Notes: a model not told the origin generated them from the letters alone. 52,368 bases of DNA from Hyphomicrobium sp. (GCA_022841965.1 JALHQM010000010.1:14458-66825); one strand, 5' to 3'. Positions 27,162-38,789 are shown, numbered from the stretch's first letter. Program-made: numbers and translations.

Positions 27162-27302
27162 CGCGCGGTCCCTTAATCAGTGGTCGCGGAAAGCGACCGC
27201 CTTTTCAAACGGGATAGCGCGAGTCGCACGGCCACTCGAACACCGGGCCGCATCACGGTCGGGGATATGTCGTCTCTGGAAATGCGAAGGAGCGGCGTGA
27301 AC

Positions 27303-28640
<1,338 letters not shown>

Positions 28641-28836
28641 GTCTAGGCCCCCAGCTTCTCTGCTCTTTTTGTGCGCCGCGATGTCGCAATGCACAATGCT
28701 GCCATTTTTTGCAGCGCAGAAGATTCGACAAGTGTAATCGTAAATTCCTTGTGATCGCCAGTGAATAACGCCTGTGGGCGGCGCGCCATCGTACTTAATG
28801 GCGAACGGTGTTGCTCAATTTTTGTTCCAATTGTGC

Positions 28837-30942
28837 TTAACGGCCCTCACGCCACCAGGCGAGGGTGAGGAAGGCCAGCAGCGCGGCGAGCGCCAAGATA
28901 CCGGTAAACAAGGGAAATATTTTCACTCCCCGGGTGACGTAGGCTTCGCGGTCCCGCAGCGCCATCCACCCCGACCCGGAAAACACTTTCGCAGTAGCGA
29001 GCATGCTGATGCGCGGCACGGCCACGTCTGCCGACGCACCGGAGCCCGTCCAGAACACGCCTCCGCCCGTTTGGGCTGCCAGCGGCTGCAGGACCGTGTC
29101 GGTCGCGGTCACGTCGCTCATTTCGCGCGGGTCTTCTGTCCCCGCATGGACGACGGCCGTCAGCGGACCCTCCGCACCATCATTGGATGCCTTGTAAAGT
29201 CCCGGCTGTTTCACGTCTGCTGTGCCCCGCCAGACGCCCGGCCCCGCCGGCTCGAGCTTGACCTCAGTGACAGTGCCGTCCGCTGCGGTGAGTTGCGCCG
29301 GAGCCACGCTTGTCCCCATCGAGTGCCGCTCCAGCGTCACCGTAAGACCCTTGGCGGACGCGATCAGCCGCTCTTCTTCCAGTTCCGGCTCCTTCATCAG
29401 CCAATGCGACAGCCGCCGCAACAAATCGGAATGCGGACCACCGCCCTCGAACCCACGCGCCCATAACCACGCGTGATCCGATGTCAGCAGCGCAACGCGG
29501 CCCTTGCCGCGCTTCTCCAAAAGCAACAGCGGGCTATCCTGCGCGCCAGCCATCACCGACGTGCCGCGCGCGGATTTTACCTCCGCCTGCCGGAACCAAC
29601 GGCCCCATGTCGGCGGCTTACCGTCAACGCCGGCACCCGGAAGTCCGCGCGTCACGGGATGCTTCGCCCCGTCGTCCGTTATCGACGCCTTGAAGGGTTC
29701 TTCGAACACGCGCCCCGTCGGCTGCGCCGGCAACACGGGCGCCAAAGGTGTCCGGTACAGCGACGTAGCCCCCGCATAGTCGTCGCCGGCAGCGATGAGC
29801 AAAGCACCGCCATGGCTCTCAACGTAGCGCGCGATGTTGTCGTAATAGCTGAGCTGCAAAATACCGCGATGTTCGTACCGGTCGAAGATGATCAGATCAA
29901 AATCGCGGATCTTTTCCAAAAACAACTCGCGCGTCGGGAACGCGATCAGCGACAGCTGATTAATCGGCGTCCCATCCTGCTTTTCCGGCGGCCGCAAAAT
30001 GGTGAAGTGAACCAGATCGACCGACGCATCCGACTTCAACAAATTGCGCCATGTCCGCTCGCCCGCATGCGGCTCGCCCGAGACGAGCAGCACCCGCAAA
30101 TTCTCGCGCACACCTTCCGCCGCAATGACGGCCTTGTTATTGACCGGTGTGAGTTCGCCGGGAGCCGTCTCAATCTCGGCTTCGAGAATGTTGGCGCCCG
30201 CATGCGGAAATTCCATCGGGATGCGAACAATCTGCCCCACCTCGACGCTGCGCATCTCGTCCGGTTGCCCGTCCCGGCGGATCTTGAGCGAGACGAGATC
30301 GCCGGGCTTGCCCGCCCGTCCTGTCTCGATCGCCCGCAATTCTACATCGCGCGATTGGCCGACAAGACCATACTTCGGTGCCTTCACGACTTCGATGCGC
30401 CGGTCGAATTCGTTCGGCCGCCCCGTCAACAACGTGTGCACGGGCGCATCGAACCCGAGCGCGGCAGCTTTCTGGGGCACATCGTGGACCTGCCCGTCCG
30501 TCACCATAATGACGCCTGCGATCCGGTCCGGCGGAATATCACCAAGCGCCACGTTCAGATCGGCAAAGAGGTTGGTGCCCCGCGTCGCTGTCTCGCTCGG
30601 CCGTGCAGCCGTCACGTATTTCACGTCCAGATCGGGGATGGCGCCGAGTTTCTTTTCCACCTCCGCGCGGATCGCCGCCGCCTGCTCCGGCCGCTTGTCG
30701 ATCGACTGGCTTGTGCTCTCGTCGATCACGACCAGCGCGATATTGGCCAACCGCTCCCGGTCCTCCTGCCGCAGCGTCGGGTTTGCAAGAGCCGCGATCA
30801 CCGCCGCCAACGCCAACGCCCGCAACGCTGCGCCCCGGCTGCGCCGCAACAGCAAGAGCACGCACAGCGCAGCCGCGATCACCGCGGCAACCCACAGCCA
30901 GGGTTCGGGGATCAGCGGTGCGAAATCGATCGACCAGTTCAT
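28837..30942 (-). CDS. Membrane protein with von Willebrand-like and glutamine-amidotransferase-like domains
   Basis: 701 residues from ATG at 30942, 10 bases after the DUF4159 gene (the frame opens 15 codons earlier inside that gene). Two N-terminal membrane segments (WLWVAAVIAAALCVLLLL, AALRALALAAVIAALA), then a vWA-like domain at about 45-175: IALVVIDESTSQSID (DxSxS-like metal site) and GVIMVTDGQVHDVP. A class-I glutamine-amidotransferase-like domain follows (FDLIIFDRYEHRG, HGGALLIAAGDDYAG), then an Ig-like part and a final membrane helix (IFPLFTGILALAALLAFLTL). It faces the periplasm. It is the last gene of the MoxR operon; the 196 bases after it hold no gene. Confidence 0.85.
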   Translation of the reverse strand: MNWSIDFAPLIPEPWLWVAAVIAAALCVLLLLRRSRGAALRALALAAVIAALANPTLRQEDRERLANIALVVIDESTSQSIDKRPEQAAAIRAEVEKKLGAIPDLDVKYVTAARPSETATRGTNLFADLNVALGDIPPDRIAGVIMVTDGQVHDVPQKAAALGFDAPVHTLLTGRPNEFDRRIEVVKAPKYGLVGQSRDVELRAIETGRAGKPGDLVSLKIRRDGQPDEMRSVEVGQIVRIPMEFPHAGANILEAEIETAPGELTPVNNKAVIAAEGVRENLRVLLVSGEPHAGERTWRNLLKSDASVDLVHFTILRPPEKQDGTPINQLSLIAFPTRELFLEKIRDFDLIIFDRYEHRGILQLSYYDNIARYVESHGGALLIAAGDDYAGATSLYRTPLAPVLPAQPTGRVFEEPFKASITDDGAKHPVTRGLPGAGVDGKPPTWGRWFRQAEVKSARGTSVMAGAQDSPLLLLEKRGKGRVALLTSDHAWLWARGFEGGGPHSDLLRRLSHWLMKEPELEEERLIASAKGLTVTLERHSMGTSVAPAQLTAADGTVTEVKLEPAGPGVWRGTADVKQPGLYKASNDGAEGPLTAVVHAGTEDPREMSDVTATDTVLQPLAAQTGGGVFWTGSGASADVAVPRISMLATAKVFSGSGWMALRDREAYVTRGVKIFPLFTGILALAALLAFLTLAWWREGR

Positions 30943-30952
30943 CCATTCGCCC

Positions 30953-33889
30953 TTATTGCCCGAGCCGCTCGAGAAGCGCCGGCACATGCACCTGATCGGC
31001 TTTGTAGTTCCCAGTCAGCGCATGCATCACGATATTGACGCCCGTCCTGAGCGCCATTTCCCGCTGCCGCTCACCGCCGGGCACAACCGGATAGATGGGC
31101 GTACCGCTGTCATCGAGCGCCCACGCAGAGGCAAAGTCATTCGGCGTGATCATGATCGACGAAACGCCGTCCGCCTGCCGCGCTCGACTGCTGTCGCCCT
31201 CCGCCCCGTCCTCGCTACGCTCTTGCGCTTCCACCCAAAGCTGCCCGCCGTCCCACCGTCCCGGAAACGTCTGCAACAGGTAGAATGACTTCGTCAGAAC
31301 GTGGTCGTCCGGCACCGGCTCGAGTCGGGGAATATCGAGTTTGCCGATGAGCCGCTGCAATGCCGGCCCCCGCTCGCCCGCCATCGCCATGCCTGTCGGC
31401 AGTCCGCTCCCATAATCGCGCGTATCGAAAATGATGAGCCCACCCTGCTTCATGAAGGCGTCGATCTTCGCCAGTGCCGCTTCCGGCAACTCTTGCGATG
31501 TCTCCAGCACCGGCCAATACAGCACGGGATAAAACGCGATCTCGTCGGTAACGATATCGACGCCACGCGGTTCGCCCGGCTCTACTGCGGTGCGCGCGCG
31601 CAAGACTTTCATCAAACCCGAGAGACCCTGCTTGCTCACCTGATCCACGCTTGGATCACCCGTCAGCACATATCCGAAAGTCACGTTCGACGTCGCCTCA
31701 ACTGACGCTTTGTCTGCCGGCGCCACCTCGGCCGGCACCGTCACGGTCGGCTTGGCCGGCTGAGCCCGCCCGGGGAAATTGAAGCGGCTCGGCAGATCGA
31801 AGTCCTGCGCATGAGCAGGCGCGGGCATAAACGCCAGCACCGCCAGCACCACCGCCGCCGTCTGCGCCGCCGGACGCATCAGCGCCGCAAGCCCGCCCAT
31901 CAGGAGGAGCACGGCCAAGATATCCGCAAAGAGCAGTCCCAACGCCGCCATGAGGAGGGTCGGCTTCAAGTTTGTCGTCCCTTCCTGGTCATACCCGATG
32001 CGAGCCGTTCCCGCCGGCGGCGCGGGCAGCGGCGCCAGTACCATCTGCGGCGTTACTGCATTGATCGCGCGCGGCGCGGCCCCTGATCCATAGTACCCTG
32101 GCGGATGATCAAGGCTCGCCTTTGTCTTGTCCGCGCTCGCCCGCTTCAGCGGCTGCGCCGTCGGCGGCGGTGACTTGAGTGCCCCGAATCCGTCAAGCGT
32201 CTGCGTCGGCGCCAACGTTTCCGGAACGGCCGCACTCCCACCCGTGTCCGCAACCGTGCTGCCCTCGTCGCCCGCGCTTGGCGCTGCCGTCATCGTCCCC
32301 AGTTCCGTGATCCGCCGCAGCATTTCGACAAACAGCCCCGACATCGGCAGGTTCGACCAATCCGAATTCGCCGTCACATGGAACAGCACGAGATAACCGT
32401 CACCTTTGCGCGTCGCCGTCACCAGCGGCGTACCGTCATTCAGCCGAGCCCAAACTTTCACCTCGGGAGTGAGGAGAGCGGGATCAGCCAGCACCTGCCG
32501 CTTGATCGAAACATCCGCCGGGATCGTGAGACCCGCAAAAATGCTTTCCTCATCGAACGGCGCCAGCGGCTGCGGCGTCGACCAGGACAACGCGCCGCCA
32601 AGCGAACGTCCGCCCGCCCGCAACCCCACGGGCAATAAATCGTCGCCGCCCTTTTCCAAGCGCGCGCCCGCAAACCGCACGAGCACGCCGCCCTTCTCGA
32701 CCCATGTGCCAACTTGCTCTGCGGCGTCGCCCGAAACGGTGCCGATATCGGCGAGCATCATCAGGCTCGCGCGATCGTCGATGATGGTCTTGATGCCCGA
32801 GGCGAGATTTTTCTCCTTAGGCAGGATCAGCTCGGAGAAAGGCTGCACCGCGCGCTGGATGTAGTAGAGCGGCGCCAGCAGCGGTTGCGCCTTCTCCTGC
32901 GCCTCACCACTGATCAGACCCACACGCTGCCACTGAGACCTCTGATCGAGCAGGCTGACACTGCCTGCCGACCGCGAACCGACGATCTCCAACCGCGTCA
33001 CCTGATTGCGCAACTCCAGCGGCATTTCGATCGCAGCCGTCGACGCGGTTTCGCCCGCGCCGAGCTTGAACGGCGCTTCGCCCAGCCGCTGCCCGCGCGC
33101 CGAGTAGGCATAGACCGTGCCCTCGCGTGCCACACCGGTTGGGCGCACGATCCGCGCCGCCAGCTTGCCGTCTGCACCCACGGAAGCAGATAAGCCGAGC
33201 GGTTCACCGCCCGCCGAAACGTCAACGACGGACAACCGCCCATCGCCCTTTGCTTTCGCCAGAGCATCGGCGAACGCCGCGCCCTTCCCGTCGTGATCGA
33301 TCCCATCCGCCAGCCAGACGATGCTCGCCGCCGTGGCATTTGCCGTCGTCAGCGCTGTCTCGAGCGCCGCCACCAAGCCCGCCCGATCCGGCGCAAACGG
33401 CTGCGGCTGCAATGCCGCCGCTGTCGCCCGCGCGTCCACGGGCGCTTCGAGTTTGATCACCGGAGCCTTTGTCGCCGCTGCCGTTCCGAAAACGGCCACC
33501 GGGCGGCTCTCGCTCTCGGCCTCATCAATCAGCCGCTCGATCATCGCCTGACGCTGATCCCACGCAGCAGCTGACGCCCACCCGTTATCGACCGCAATCA
33601 CCACCGGTCCCGTGCCCTTCACTGGCGATTGCGCCTGCGGATTGAGGACCGGTTCGGCAAGCGCAAAGATCACGAAGGCAGCAGCCAGCAACCGGATGAG
33701 CAGGAGCCACCACGGCGTCTTCGCGGGCGTCTTCTCTTTATTTTCGATACCGACAAGAATGCGCGTCGGCGGAAATTCGATCTGGCGCGGACGCGGCGGC
33801 ACCGTCCGCAACAGCCAATAGATGAGCGGCAGCGTCAGCAGCGCCGTCAGCAGCCAGGGGTTGAGAAACGACAGCGCGGAAAGACCCAT
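30953..33889 (-). CDS. DUF4159 domain protein with BatA-type N-terminus
   Basis: 978 residues. N-terminal BatA-like membrane part: LNPWLLTALLTLPLIYWLL, FPPTRILVGIENKEKTP, LLLIRLLAAAFVIFALAEPV. A vWA-like region follows (GPVVIAVDNGWASAAAWDQR). The middle contains a second amidotransferase-like segment with membrane helices (LLMAALGLLFADILAVLLLM, TAAVVLAVLAFMPAPAHA). The C-terminal DUF4159 domain (about 745-975) has TFGYVLTGDPSVDQVSKQGL, FYPVLYWPVLETS, GGLIIFDTRDYGSG and REMALRTGVNIVMHALTGNY. Its first codon overlaps the stop of the DUF58 gene (TGATG), a sign of translational coupling. It is probably a periplasm-facing scaffold of the MoxR system. Confidence 0.9.
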   Translation of the reverse strand: MGLSALSFLNPWLLTALLTLPLIYWLLRTVPPRPRQIEFPPTRILVGIENKEKTPAKTPWWLLLIRLLAAAFVIFALAEPVLNPQAQSPVKGTGPVVIAVDNGWASAAAWDQRQAMIERLIDEAESESRPVAVFGTAAATKAPVIKLEAPVDARATAAALQPQPFAPDRAGLVAALETALTTANATAASIVWLADGIDHDGKGAAFADALAKAKGDGRLSVVDVSAGGEPLGLSASVGADGKLAARIVRPTGVAREGTVYAYSARGQRLGEAPFKLGAGETASTAAIEMPLELRNQVTRLEIVGSRSAGSVSLLDQRSQWQRVGLISGEAQEKAQPLLAPLYYIQRAVQPFSELILPKEKNLASGIKTIIDDRASLMMLADIGTVSGDAAEQVGTWVEKGGVLVRFAGARLEKGGDDLLPVGLRAGGRSLGGALSWSTPQPLAPFDEESIFAGLTIPADVSIKRQVLADPALLTPEVKVWARLNDGTPLVTATRKGDGYLVLFHVTANSDWSNLPMSGLFVEMLRRITELGTMTAAPSAGDEGSTVADTGGSAAVPETLAPTQTLDGFGALKSPPPTAQPLKRASADKTKASLDHPPGYYGSGAAPRAINAVTPQMVLAPLPAPPAGTARIGYDQEGTTNLKPTLLMAALGLLFADILAVLLLMGGLAALMRPAAQTAAVVLAVLAFMPAPAHAQDFDLPSRFNFPGRAQPAKPTVTVPAEVAPADKASVEATSNVTFGYVLTGDPSVDQVSKQGLSGLMKVLRARTAVEPGEPRGVDIVTDEIAFYPVLYWPVLETSQELPEAALAKIDAFMKQGGLIIFDTRDYGSGLPTGMAMAGERGPALQRLIGKLDIPRLEPVPDDHVLTKSFYLLQTFPGRWDGGQLWVEAQERSEDGAEGDSSRARQADGVSSIMITPNDFASAWALDDSGTPIYPVVPGGERQREMALRTGVNIVMHALTGNYKADQVHVPALLERLGQ

Positions 33890-34857
33890 CAGACGGCCTC
33901 CGCGCTGGTTTCAGCGCGATAGACCGCGCCCATTTCGCCAGCCAACCGCATCACAAGCGTCAGCAGCGGCTCTGTCGCCGGCCGGTCCGTATGATGGACG
34001 AGAAACGACCAACCGATGCGGTGCGTGAAGTCTTCGATCTGCGCCCGGTGCTCCGCGAGCTTCTTCTGATACTCGCCGCGCAGCGTTTCCACCCGATCAG
34101 CCACATAGCGCTCGCGCCCCGATGCATTGGAAAACTCGGCCCGGCCATCGTAGGGCAATGTCTCTTCGGCCGGATCGAAGACCTGCACCATGTGTCCTCG
34201 CGCGCCGAGTGCCGCCAATTCCTCCACGCGCTCGCGGACCGCGGGAACCGGCGCCAAAAAATCGCCGAACAGAAGCACTTCCGCATGCCGCGGGATCTGC
34301 TGCTGTGGCGGCCGGCTCTTTGCGATGAGAGGCGAGGAGATATTGCTGACGATGGCTTCTGCCAGGATGTTCCCGATTTTGCGGCTACCAGACGGCTGCG
34401 ACATAGCCATGAGGCCGATCCGTTCGCCGCCGCGCATCAACAATTCCGCCGCCGCCAGCATCAAAACAACGGCGCGATCACGCTTCGTCACGCTCGAAAG
34501 ATGGCTTTTGAAATCCATCGAGGCCGACAAGTCCGACCACATCCACACCGTATGTGCCGCTTCCCACTCGCGCTCGCGCACATAGACATGATCGGACGAC
34601 GCCGAGCGCCGCCAATCGATCAGCTGCGCGCTGTCCGCGCTCTCATAATTTCGAAACTGCCAAAACGTCTCGCCCGGCCCCGAACGCCGCCGTCCATGGA
34701 TGCCATGCGCCACCGTCTGTGAAATGCGCTTTGCATCGATCAGCAGATCGGGCAGCCGCTCGGCCAGAGAATGCGCGCTCTCCTGTAGACGGTCCAGCGA
34801 ATGCGCTTCCCCAGCCGACGCGTTCGCTGCAGACCAATTTTCCGCGTTCGCTGCCAT
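33889..34857 (-). CDS. DUF58 domain protein
   Basis: 322 residues, cytoplasmic. The DUF58 core reads SGPGETFWQFRNYESADSAQ LIDWRRSASSDHVYVREREWE, followed by TVWMWSDLSASMDFKS, a vWA-like DxSxS metal site. DUF58 proteins pair with MoxR AAA+ ATPases and are thought to be clients or adaptors that receive vWA substrates. It starts 8 bases after moxR and overlaps the next gene by one base. Confidence 0.93.
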   Translation of the reverse strand: MAANAENWSAANASAGEAHSLDRLQESAHSLAERLPDLLIDAKRISQTVAHGIHGRRRSGPGETFWQFRNYESADSAQLIDWRRSASSDHVYVREREWEAAHTVWMWSDLSASMDFKSHLSSVTKRDRAVVLMLAAAELLMRGGERIGLMAMSQPSGSRKIGNILAEAIVSNISSPLIAKSRPPQQQIPRHAEVLLFGDFLAPVPAVRERVEELAALGARGHMVQVFDPAEETLPYDGRAEFSNASGRERYVADRVETLRGEYQKKLAEHRAQIEDFTHRIGWSFLVHHTDRPATEPLLTLVMRLAGEMGAVYRAETSAEAV

Positions 34858-34865
34858 CTGTTCGA

Positions 34866-35864
34866 TTATCCGGCCTTTGCAGCCAGCCGCGCGATGATGC
34901 CGGAGAGGTCCTGGTTGTCGGCGCGCGCGGCAAATTTCAGTGCCATACGGTGCTTCAGGATCGGTTCGGCCAGCGCCACGACATCGTCGATCGACGGGGC
35001 AAGCCGCCCATCGATGAGCGCCTTGGCGCGCACCGCCAGCATCAATGCTTGGCTCGCGCGCGGTCCTGGACCCCAGGCCACGTACCGGTCGACTTCCGTA
35101 TCGGAACCCGTACCCGGACGCGCCGACCGAACGAGCGTGAGAATCGATTCCACAACTTTGTCCGGCACCGGAATCTGACGCACGAGCCGCTGCACCGACA
35201 TCAGTTCAGGACCAGTCATCACAGTTTCAAGGCGGCGCTCTTCGGTCCCAGTCGTCGAGTACAGCATTCGCCGTTCGGCCACGAGATCGGGGTATGTCAC
35301 GTCGATCTGCAAAAGGAACCGGTCGAGCTGAGCCTCGGGCAGAGGGTAGGTGCCTTCCTGTTCCAGCGGGTTCTGCGTGGCAAGCACATGAAAGGGCGTG
35401 GGGATGTCGTGCCGCTGGCCAGCAACCGTCACGTGGTGCTCCTGCATGGCTTGCAAAAGAGCCGACTGTGTCTTCGGTGAAGCGCGGTTGATTTCGTCGG
35501 CCATCAACAGCTGTGTGAAGATCGGTCCCTTGATGAACCGGAACGACCGCGACTTCGTCGCACTTTCCTCGAGCACTTCCGCCCCGATGATGTCGGACGG
35601 CATGAGGTCGGGCGTGAACTGAATGCGCTTCGCGTCGAGCCCCAGAACCTTGCCGAGCGTGTCGACGAGCAACGTCTTGGCCAGGCCCGGTACGCCGATC
35701 AAGAGCGCGTGTCCGCCCGACAGCAGCGTGATCAACGTGCGTTCGATGACGACATCCTGGCCGTAGATTACCCCGGCGGCCGCCTTGTGCGCGCGCTGGA
35801 CCTGATGCGCGGCAGCTTCAAGGCGAGGCACGATGTTTTCATCCGTCGACGTCAAGACTGTCAT
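34866..35864 (-). CDS. moxR: MoxR-family AAA+ ATPase
   Basis: 332 residues from ATG at 35864, with GGAG eight bases upstream (the frame opens 20 codons earlier). Walker A LLIGVPGLAKTLLVDTLG, Walker B LLMADEINRASPKTQSALLQ, sensor 1 FHVLATQNPLEQEGTYPLPE, and an Arg-rich lid (ARPGTGSDTEVDRYVAWGPGPR). MoxR ATPases act as chaperones that insert metals or assemble vWA-containing complexes. It is the first gene of a four-gene minus-strand operon with DUF58, DUF4159 and vWA/amidotransferase proteins. Divergent from the DUF1285 gene. Confidence 0.95.
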   Translation of the reverse strand: MTVLTSTDENIVPRLEAAAHQVQRAHKAAAGVIYGQDVVIERTLITLLSGGHALLIGVPGLAKTLLVDTLGKVLGLDAKRIQFTPDLMPSDIIGAEVLEESATKSRSFRFIKGPIFTQLLMADEINRASPKTQSALLQAMQEHHVTVAGQRHDIPTPFHVLATQNPLEQEGTYPLPEAQLDRFLLQIDVTYPDLVAERRMLYSTTGTEERRLETVMTGPELMSVQRLVRQIPVPDKVVESILTLVRSARPGTGSDTEVDRYVAWGPGPRASQALMLAVRAKALIDGRLAPSIDDVVALAEPILKHRMALKFAARADNQDLSGIIARLAAKAG

Positions 35865-36095
35865 AAAAGCTCCATGGCCCGCCGGGCACTGATATGGCCC
35901 GAACGGGCAATTGACCTGTCGCAAGCCTCGCGGCTGTCATACCGTTACACAAGCGGGGCGCGGCGTATAGTGATGCCAGCAAAGCCCAGCCAACGTTTCG
36001 ATAGTGGCTGTCCGGCACCCTCTCCGGTCAAGTTAAACCTATGTAATCGGCTGCCATTTTACCCCGACGAAAAGCGCACGAGGAGCCACCTCCCA

Positions 36096-36686
36096 ATGTC
36101 TGAAAACAATAACGGAAATGACGCCGGCAACCGTCTGGGCAACCTCGCTGTGATGCTCCAGGAGAGCACCGAAAAGGGACATCCACCCGTCGAGAATTGG
36201 AACCCGCCCTATTGCGGCGACATCGGGCTCGAAATCAACGCCGACGGCACGTGGTGCTATCATGGTTCACCGATCAATCGCCCGTCGCTCGTGAAGCTCT
36301 TCTCCAGCGTCCTGCGTAAAGACGCCGATGGCAAAACATACCTCGTCACGCCCGATGAGAGGATCGACGTTGCGGTCGCCGATGCACCATTCCTCGCCGT
36401 CGAAATGGAACTCTCCGGCTATCCGCCGCATCAGGAGCTGATCTTCCGCACCAATGTGGACGACGTCGTGTGCTGCGGACCCGCCCATCCCCTGCGCTTC
36501 GCCGTCGATGAGCAAACCGGTGCGATCAAACCCTACGTTCGCGTCCGTGGCCGTCTCGAGGCTCTGGTCACGCGCGCCATGACCCACGAACTGCTCAACT
36601 TGGCGGTTGATACGGAACCCGTCGGTGTCCGCAGTGGCGGCGTCCTTTTCCTGATCCCCGACGCATCGGGGCCAAGCGACATGTAA
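36096..36686 (+). CDS. DUF1285 domain protein
   Basis: 196 residues from ATG at 36096, with AGGAG 16-20 bases upstream. Key segments: PPYCGDIGLEINADGTWCYH and GSPINRPSLVKLFSSVLRKD, then YLVTPDERIDVAVADAPFLA and LIFRTNVDDVVCCGPAHPLR, matching the DUF1285 pattern (G.mri..dG.W.y.g.pI.R..lv.lF.svLr). The structure of a family member shows two small domains of unknown role. It lies divergent to moxR, an arrangement common in Hyphomicrobiales, hinting at a link with the MoxR operon. Confidence 0.9.
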   Translation: MSENNNGNDAGNRLGNLAVMLQESTEKGHPPVENWNPPYCGDIGLEINADGTWCYHGSPINRPSLVKLFSSVLRKDADGKTYLVTPDERIDVAVADAPFLAVEMELSGYPPHQELIFRTNVDDVVCCGPAHPLRFAVDEQTGAIKPYVRVRGRLEALVTRAMTHELLNLAVDTEPVGVRSGGVLFLIPDASGPSDM

Positions 36687-36863
36687 CCACGGATCGTTCG
36701 GTCGATTGAAGCGTTAACGGCGCAGCGGGTCGGCAACGGTCCTGGCTAAGTCAATCCTATTTATTTGCTCTGTAACAATAATTGACACCTTCCGCCCAGC
36801 AGGGCGCAGGCGTACGCCGCCGCTCCAATGTTGCACCGCAGCAGGTAAGCATCAGGACACGCC

Positions 36864-38789
36864 ATGGCCAAGATCGACGCTTCGGCCGACATCGCCGGCT
36901 CCCCAGCCCCCGGTTCGACCCCCAACCACGCACCTAACGCCAAATTCGCAGCCCTCCTCATCGGCTCCATCGGTGTGGTGTACGGAGATATCGGCACCTC
37001 GCCCCTGTATGCCTTCCGTGAAGCCGTCGTCGCCGCGAAATCCGGCGGGCTTGAAGGCCGCGCCGCCGTCCTGGGCGTGCTGTCCCTCATCACCTGGGCC
37101 TTGATCCTCATCGTCACCCTCAAATACGTTCTCCTTGTGCTGCGCGCCGACAACCACGGCGAAGGCGGTACCTTTGCACTCATGGCCCTCGGCCAGAAAG
37201 CCGCCAAACGCAGCGCGCCCCTCCTGTTTGTGTTGGGCTTGGCGGGCGCCTCGTTCTTTTACGGTGACGCGGTCATCACGCCCGCCATCTCCGTTCTCTC
37301 CGCAGTCGAAGGACTGAAACTGGTCTCGCCCGTCTTCGACGACTGGATCATTCCACTCTCACTCGTGATCATCGTAGGGCTGTTCGCCGTCCAGTCGCAC
37401 GGCACCGCGCGCGTCGCCAAATTTTTTGGACCCATAACCGCCGTCTGGTTCCTCGCCATGGCCGCCGGCGGCCTGATCCACATCGCCGATGACTGGGCCA
37501 TCGTGAATGCTCTGAGCCCCCACCACGGCGTGGTGCTCGTCGCCTCGAACGGTATTCTCGGTTTGACGATCCTTGGGCTTGTCTTTCTGGCGGTCACCGG
37601 CGCTGAAGCGCTCTACGCCGATCTCGGCCACTTTGGCCGTAGGCCGATCCAATATGCTTGGCTCTTCTTTGTTTTCCCCGCGCTGTTGCTCAACTACTTC
37701 GGCCAAGGCGCCCTCGTCCTCGCCCATCCCGAAACCATGGAAAGCCCCTTTTTCCGCTTGTATCCCGAGTGGGCGCTATTGCCGGTGGTATTCCTCGCCA
37801 CCGCCGCTACCGTTATCGCGAGCCAAGCCGTGATCACCGGCGCCTTCTCGCTGACCCAGCAGGCCGTGCAGTTGGGACTACTCCCCCGCCTCACCATTCG
37901 CCACACGTCGGAAGAAATGGCGGGGCAGATCTATCTGCCGCAAGTCAACTGGCTGCTGTTCGTCGGCGTTGTATTCGTGGTCGCGCTGTTCAAGACCTCG
38001 AGCAATCTGGCCGCCGCTTACGGGGTGGCAGTCACCGCAACAATGATCATCACGTCCATCATGGGCTTCTTCATCTTCTGGCGCGTGTGGAAATGGCCCC
38101 TCTGGGCCGCTGCCGCCGTGATCGTCCCCTTGCTTCTCATCGAACAGGCCTTCTTCACCGCCAACATTTTGAAGGTGCTCGATGGCGGGTGGCTACCGCT
38201 TTTGATGGCTTCTATTCTCTTCGTCATTATGTGGACGTGGGTGCGCGGCTACGACATCCTCTCCAAAAAAATCCGCCGCGAAGACACCGACCTGGCCTGG
38301 CTCACGCGCAAGCTCACCGCCAAGCCCCCGCACCGCGTCCCCGGCACTGCGGTCTTCCTCTCCGCCGATGCCGACCTCGCTCCAACCTGTCTCATGCACA
38401 ACCTCAAACACAACCGCGTGCTCCACGAGCGCAACATCATTCTCACCATCAAAACCGAAGCCGTCCCCCGCGTTCAGCGTCATGAGCGTGTCGAGATCGA
38501 CCGAACGGATCCACTTTTCACGAAAGTCACCGCCCACTACGGCTTCATGGAAACGCCCAACGTGCCGAAGATTTTCGAGACCTGCCGCCGCAAGGATCTG
38601 AACCTTGAAGTCGGCAACACCTCCTTCTTCCTGTCGCGGCGATCCCTACGCCTCGCCCACGAGTCTGAGTTGCCCCGCTGGCAGCAACGGCTATTTCTGG
38701 CGCTTGCCCGCTCTGCCGAGGACGCCACCGTCTATTTCCGCATCCCAATGGATCGCGCAGTGGAGGTCGGCACCCAGGTTGCGGTCTAG
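36864..38789 (+). CDS. kup: Low-affinity potassium transporter Kup
   Basis: 641 residues, the usual Kup/KUP/HAK length. K+/H+ symporter of the inner membrane. After a soluble N-terminus comes ALLIGSIGVVYGDIGTSPLY AFREAV, the family signature, then GEGGTFALMAL and GASFFYGDAVITPAISVLSA. Twelve membrane segments run to about residue 460. FGQGALVLAHPE and SQAVITGAFSLTQQAVQLGL are conserved blocks. The C-terminal soluble domain ends HESELPRWQQRLFLALAR. The 177 bases upstream contain an AT-rich stretch (about 36755-36790) that may hold the promoter. Confidence 0.97.
   Translation: MAKIDASADIAGSPAPGSTPNHAPNAKFAALLIGSIGVVYGDIGTSPLYAFREAVVAAKSGGLEGRAAVLGVLSLITWALILIVTLKYVLLVLRADNHGEGGTFALMALGQKAAKRSAPLLFVLGLAGASFFYGDAVITPAISVLSAVEGLKLVSPVFDDWIIPLSLVIIVGLFAVQSHGTARVAKFFGPITAVWFLAMAAGGLIHIADDWAIVNALSPHHGVVLVASNGILGLTILGLVFLAVTGAEALYADLGHFGRRPIQYAWLFFVFPALLLNYFGQGALVLAHPETMESPFFRLYPEWALLPVVFLATAATVIASQAVITGAFSLTQQAVQLGLLPRLTIRHTSEEMAGQIYLPQVNWLLFVGVVFVVALFKTSSNLAAAYGVAVTATMIITSIMGFFIFWRVWKWPLWAAAAVIVPLLLIEQAFFTANILKVLDGGWLPLLMASILFVIMWTWVRGYDILSKKIRREDTDLAWLTRKLTAKPPHRVPGTAVFLSADADLAPTCLMHNLKHNRVLHERNIILTIKTEAVPRVQRHERVEIDRTDPLFTKVTAHYGFMETPNVPKIFETCRRKDLNLEVGNTSFFLSRRSLRLAHESELPRWQQRLFLALARSAEDATVYFRIPMDRAVEVGTQVAV

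Noticed and set aside
29473..31038. 521-residue plus-strand frame opposite the vWA/amidotransferase gene
   Set aside because: Arg-rich composition typical of antisense frames; the minus-strand operon is tightly packed and has clear domains.
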